This document shows positions 4,695 through 6,629 of a DNA stretch of 6,629 nucleotides, in pieces. Source of the stretch: Syntrophaceae bacterium UBA6255 (lineage in GTDB: Bacteria; Desulfobacterota; Syntrophia; Syntrophales; Smithellaceae); the NCBI GenBank assembly GCA_002441205.1, contig DJVN01000020.1, forward strand, positions 32,634 through 39,262, read 5' to 3'. Numbering within the stretch: the stretch's first letter is position 1; each line of letters begins with the position of its first letter. The notes under the pieces were generated by a model. That model was given only the letters and a program-made list of their open reading frames with translations. It made no database searches and was not told the origin of the DNA. Position numbers and translations under genes: made by a program.

Positions 4695-5852
4695 ATGAAA
4701 GGGCAAGTCAAACACCGTGTTGATCGTGATTACTGGTTTGTTCAATGGGGAAATTATAAAGTAAGCCGATATAAGGGCTTTTTATGCCGTGATGGTGAAA
4801 TCAGCGGTATGAAGGGCAAAGAAATGGCTGAAAAGCTTCGTTCCGTTATGCAAGCTGATGAAGAAAGTTGCATGCGTCTTGGAATTCCATTTCAAATTGA
4901 AAGATATTTGGAACAAAGAGTAGATACTATTAAATACCTAAGAGATTGGCTTGACTCTATAAAAGATTCTATCTCGCCGGCTACATATAAAGATTATTTA
5001 AACAGTATAAGCAATCATCTTATTCCTTGGTTTAAAATCAATCCTTACAGTCTGAATGAATTAAAATATGATGTGCTATGTAAATTAATGGGGGCAATCA
5101 ATAGAGATGGGAAGGGTAAAAGGAATGTCATGTATTGCCTTCATACCTGTCTAGATCATGCCTGCAAATCAGGTCATATTCTTTCTATCCCACCCTTCCC
5201 CGAAAAGAAAAAATACGGAATCATTAAAAAGAAACGAAAAGGCTTGCCGACAGAAAGACAGGAAAAAATTATTAATGCCATACCTGAAGAACATCAACCA
5301 ATATTCTGGTGGCTCAAATTCCATTACAGGAGGCCGTCAGAGGCTTGCGCTCTGTTGAAAGAAGATTATGACGCCAATAATGACGCTTTTATAATCAGGC
5401 GAACGTTTAGCAATAAAATAATGGTAGATTATACCAAGACTCATACTGAACATTTAGTCCCCTGCAATCCAGAATTTAAACCGATCATGTATAAAATGCA
5501 GACTACTTTCGGAAAATTCTTTTTTGAAAATCCAAGCCCTTTTTGCAAAACAGTAAAAACCGGAAGACACTATACGGTTACAGGATTAGAGCATATATGG
5601 AATATAGCGTGTGAAAAAGTTGGAGAAAAGATTTCTTTATATCCGGGAACTAAACATTCAGCTTGCTGGCAGTTTCTTAATGAAAAAGGTGGAACTGTTG
5701 ATGAATTGCAAAGCCTGACTGATCACGCAAGGCGTGACAGTGTGGACGTTTATGCTGAAATGGAAATTGAACGCAAGCGCAAGTTAATGGGTAAAGTAAT
5801 TCAAATTACTGAACCAAAACTGAACCAAACAAAACATAGCAAAGATAAATGA
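4695..5852 (+). CDS. int: Tyrosine-type site-specific recombinase (integrase) of the selC element
   Basis: 385 residues from ATG 4695 (403 from TTG 4641). It carries out integration and excision at the tRNA-Sec 3' end. An N-terminal arm-binding-like region (about 1-60, with YWFVQWGNYKVSRYKGF) is followed by a SAM-like core-binding domain (about 75-165) and the catalytic domain. Visible catalytic positions: Arg213 in YRRPSEACAL (box I), the TKT segment before HLVPCNPEF (beta-strand lysine), box II PGTKHSACWQFL with Lys320-His321 where most relatives have Arg-His, His344 in LTDHARRD, and the nucleophile Tyr353 in VDVYAEME. Lys in place of the second Arg is unusual but lies in a subfamily where this box varies. 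The tail TEPKLNQTK is encoded by the arm-type repeats. It follows rep by 82 bp, with no obvious terminator between, so rep-int co-transcription is likely. Confidence 0.93.
   Translation: MKGQVKHRVDRDYWFVQWGNYKVSRYKGFLCRDGEISGMKGKEMAEKLRSVMQADEESCMRLGIPFQIERYLEQRVDTIKYLRDWLDSIKDSISPATYKDYLNSISNHLIPWFKINPYSLNELKYDVLCKLMGAINRDGKGKRNVMYCLHTCLDHACKSGHILSIPPFPEKKKYGIIKKKRKGLPTERQEKIINAIPEEHQPIFWWLKFHYRRPSEACALLKEDYDANNDAFIIRRTFSNKIMVDYTKTHTEHLVPCNPEFKPIMYKMQTTFGKFFFENPSPFCKTVKTGRHYTVTGLEHIWNIACEKVGEKISLYPGTKHSACWQFLNEKGGTVDELQSLTDHARRDSVDVYAEMEIERKRKLMGKVIQITEPKLNQTKHSKDK
5809..5830 (+). repeat. Right arm-type integrase binding sites, inside the int 3' end
   Basis: CTGAACCAAAA (5809-5819) and CTGAACCAAAC (5820-5830) match the left pair at 1249-1270 in 20 of 22 positions and in the same orientation. 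They start 79 bp before the attR core. They double as the codons of the integrase C-terminus, a compact overlap of protein and DNA-site information. Confidence 0.7.
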
Positions 5853-5887
5853 TTGATATATAAAGAGAATTTTAGTTCATAGGTGTT

Positions 5888-5913
5888 TTCGATTCCCATG
5901 CACTTCCGCCATA
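5888..5913 (+). repeat. attR core: orphan copy of the tRNA-Sec 3' end
   Basis: Identical over 26 bp to 1187-1212. The upstream flank (TTCATAGGTGTT) cannot make the rest of a tRNA, so this is the displaced host 3' end and not a second gene. Host sequence resumes after it. The 92 bp up to the PilZ stop (5914-6005) show no gene; no clear terminator was identified. Confidence 0.93.
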
Positions 5914-6005
5914 ACTATTCTTACATGGTAGTGTTATTTTCAGATTACATTCTCACTGATAATACAATTCGGATTGTTCAGGACTGTTGAACGGCGAAAG
6001 GTCTA

Positions 6006-6296
6006 TTACTCCATCATGGAAAACCCCACCTTGGTAATCTCGTCCTCCAGTTTTTTAATCCAGGCTACTTTGGCTTTTACCTTGGGAAGCAAACCGATTT
6101 TGCAAAGGACTTCCTGCCCCATCTTGAAATTTAATTTACCTACAAAAACAACACAGCAACCCTTGAAACTTTCATTCTGACCGAGCCCCACGCGCTGTCC
6201 CGTCTTCTGCGTACTGTCGTCCGAATAATAAATCGTGACAAGTTCGTTCGCTTCAGCAGGATACCTGATGTATTTTCTTTTATCGAATTCACTCAT
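6006..6296 (-). CDS. PilZ-domain cyclic di-GMP binding protein
   Basis: 96 residues, a stand-alone PilZ domain. Both c-di-GMP motifs are intact: R-x-x-x-R as Arg7-Lys-Tyr-Ile-Arg11 followed by YP, and N-x-S-x-x-G as Asn41-Glu-Ser43-Phe-Lys-Gly46. The remaining beta barrel ends with KVAWIKKLEDEITKVGFSM. Such single-domain proteins translate c-di-GMP levels into motility, polysaccharide or gene-control responses by binding a partner. The partner is unknown here. Start ATG (complement of 6294-6296) has AGGTGG a few bases upstream on the minus strand; stop TAA at 6006-6008. It is host backbone, reading toward attR. Confidence 0.9.
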   Translation of the reverse strand: MSEFDKRKYIRYPAEANELVTIYYSDDSTQKTGQRVGLGQNESFKGCCVVFVGKLNFKMGQEVLCKIGLLPKVKAKVAWIKKLEDEITKVGFSMME

Positions 6297-6387
6297 TGAA
6301 AACCACCTCTAATCTATTGGTAATCAAAAAGGTCTTTAAATTTATCTTCAATGGAAGAATTGATAATAACTTATCTTCGTTTTTGTG

Positions 6388-6429
6388 AGTTTAAGGTAGC
6401 CTTGCGTGTATGTCAAGGAAATCTTGACA
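6388..6429. promoter_or_regulatory. PilZ promoter (minus strand) built into a perfect palindrome
   Basis: TGTCAAG (6411-6417) and CTTGACA (6423-6429) are perfect 7-bp arms around GAAAT. Read on the minus strand, 6416-6411 is TTGACA, followed after 17 bp by TAAACT (6393-6388), a fair -10, which would drive the PilZ gene. The plus-strand TTGACA (6424-6429) lacks a good -10 at normal spacing. The palindrome is also a candidate operator covering the -35. Roughly 90 nt of leader would precede the PilZ start. Confidence 0.5.
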
Positions 6430-6457
6430 CAAAAGCCTAGTATAAGCTTTATCTGAT

Positions 6458-6486
6458 TTGTATGTTCCGTTTTTTTATGTTATATT
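6458..6486 (+). promoter_or_regulatory. Extended -10 promoter for the rightmost gene
   Basis: TGTTATATT (6478-6486) is an extended -10, with TTGTAT at 6458-6463 as a weak -35 after 17 bp. Predicted start is near 6493, about 42 nt before the ATG at 6535. Confidence 0.45.
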
Positions 6487-6534
6487 GAATTAACAGTTGA
6501 AATGGCTTATTTCTAATTTAAAAAGGAGTGTGCT

Positions 6535-6629
6535 ATGGATTTTACTGTTATTAGTGTTGTTGTCATTTTTCTGCTGATTATTGTGCTGATATTGCAGGTC
6601 CAAATGAACGACCTCAGTAAAAGAATTGA
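6535..6629 (+). CDS. Small membrane-anchored protein, N-terminus only (runs off window)
   Basis: Only 31 codons are visible. A strong AAGGAG (6523-6528) stands 6 nt before ATG. Residues 3-20 (FTVISVVVIFLLIIVLIL) form a clear hydrophobic membrane segment, followed by a polar QVQMNDLSKRI that could begin a coiled coil. This is typical of single-pass proteins with a cytoplasmic or periplasmic coiled-coil tail, but the family cannot be named from this fragment. Divergent from the PilZ gene. Confidence 0.7.
   Translation, partial: MDFTVISVVVIFLLIIVLILQVQMNDLSKRI

Larger units (their letters stand above)
1187..5913 (+). mobile_element. selC-integrated element of about 4.7 kb: CmdTAC-like cargo, RHH regulator, HUH Rep, tyrosine integrase
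   Basis: Bounded by a perfect 26-bp direct repeat of the tRNA-Sec 3' end. The content is visibly more AT-rich than the flanking moeA and PilZ genes. Order: attL, integrase arm sites, toxin-antitoxin-chaperone operon, ribbon-helix-helix regulator, HUH replication initiator, integrase, arm sites inside the integrase 3' end, attR. All genes point the same way. Recombination between the repeats would release a 4701-bp circle. There are no structural phage genes and no recognisable conjugation genes, so it is best described as an integrative rolling-circle plasmid-like or satellite-like element. Whether it moves by hitch-hiking on a phage or a conjugative plasmid cannot be told from the sequence. 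The element type is inferred; the boundaries and gene content are seen. Confidence 0.9.

Noticed and set aside
5158..5358. 66-codon plus-strand frame inside the integrase
   Set aside because: It is out of frame within conserved integrase coding sequence, with no domain of its own.
5881..5913. Possible second tRNA gene at the right end
   Set aside because: Only the T-loop-to-CCA part is present; upstream bases do not form acceptor, D or anticodon arms, and the match to selC ends at the repeat. It is the att copy.
5974..6180. 68-codon plus-strand frame opposite the PilZ gene
   Set aside because: It is antisense to a PilZ gene with both binding motifs intact, and has no recognisable protein features.

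Overview
This looks like a bacterial chromosome segment of intermediate GC into which a small AT-rich mobile element has inserted at the selenocysteine tRNA gene. The host backbone carries a molybdopterin molybdenumtransferase gene (moeA, cut by the left window edge), selC (tRNA-Sec, anticodon TCA), a PilZ-domain gene on the minus strand, and the first 31 codons of a small membrane-anchored protein cut by the right edge. Using selenocysteine next to molybdenum-cofactor genes fits a formate-dehydrogenase-using anaerobe. The style of the genes suggests a sulfate-reducer-like Desulfobacterota (deltaproteobacterial) lineage, but this is inference and only moderately secure.

The element runs from about 1187 to 5913. 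Its ends are a perfect 26-bp direct repeat: the T-loop and 3' acceptor end of tRNA-Sec plus CCATA (1187-1212), and an orphan copy at 5888-5913. Inside each end lies a pair of 11-bp CTGAACC(A/G)AAA repeats in the same orientation (1249-1270 and 5809-5830). These look like arm-type binding sites of the tyrosine integrase encoded at 4695-5852. The unit excised by recombination between the repeats would be 4701 bp.

The element has three modules, all on the plus strand. (1) Cargo, 1393-2930: a near-consensus promoter and three overlapping genes for an ADP-ribosyltransferase toxin, a 91-aa protein ending in Leu-Ala-Ala, and a SecB-like chaperone, followed by a GC-rich terminator-like hairpin. This is the architecture of a CmdTAC toxin-antitoxin-chaperone phage-defence operon. 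(2) Replication and control, 2942-4612: a ribbon-helix-helix regulator, a leader rich in inverted repeats, and an HUH-type rolling-circle replication initiator whose first 60 codons contain two GC-rich inverted repeats, a candidate origin. (3) Integration, 4695-5852: the integrase and the attachment site.

The reading is a minimal selC-integrated element (plasmid-like or phage-satellite-like) that can probably excise and replicate as a circle, and that carries a compact translation-blocking defence system. No capsid, terminase, relaxase with accessory mobilisation genes, or CRISPR is present. Downstream of attR the host resumes with the PilZ gene and a divergent promoter region containing a perfect 7-bp palindrome that supplies -35-like hexamers on both strands.
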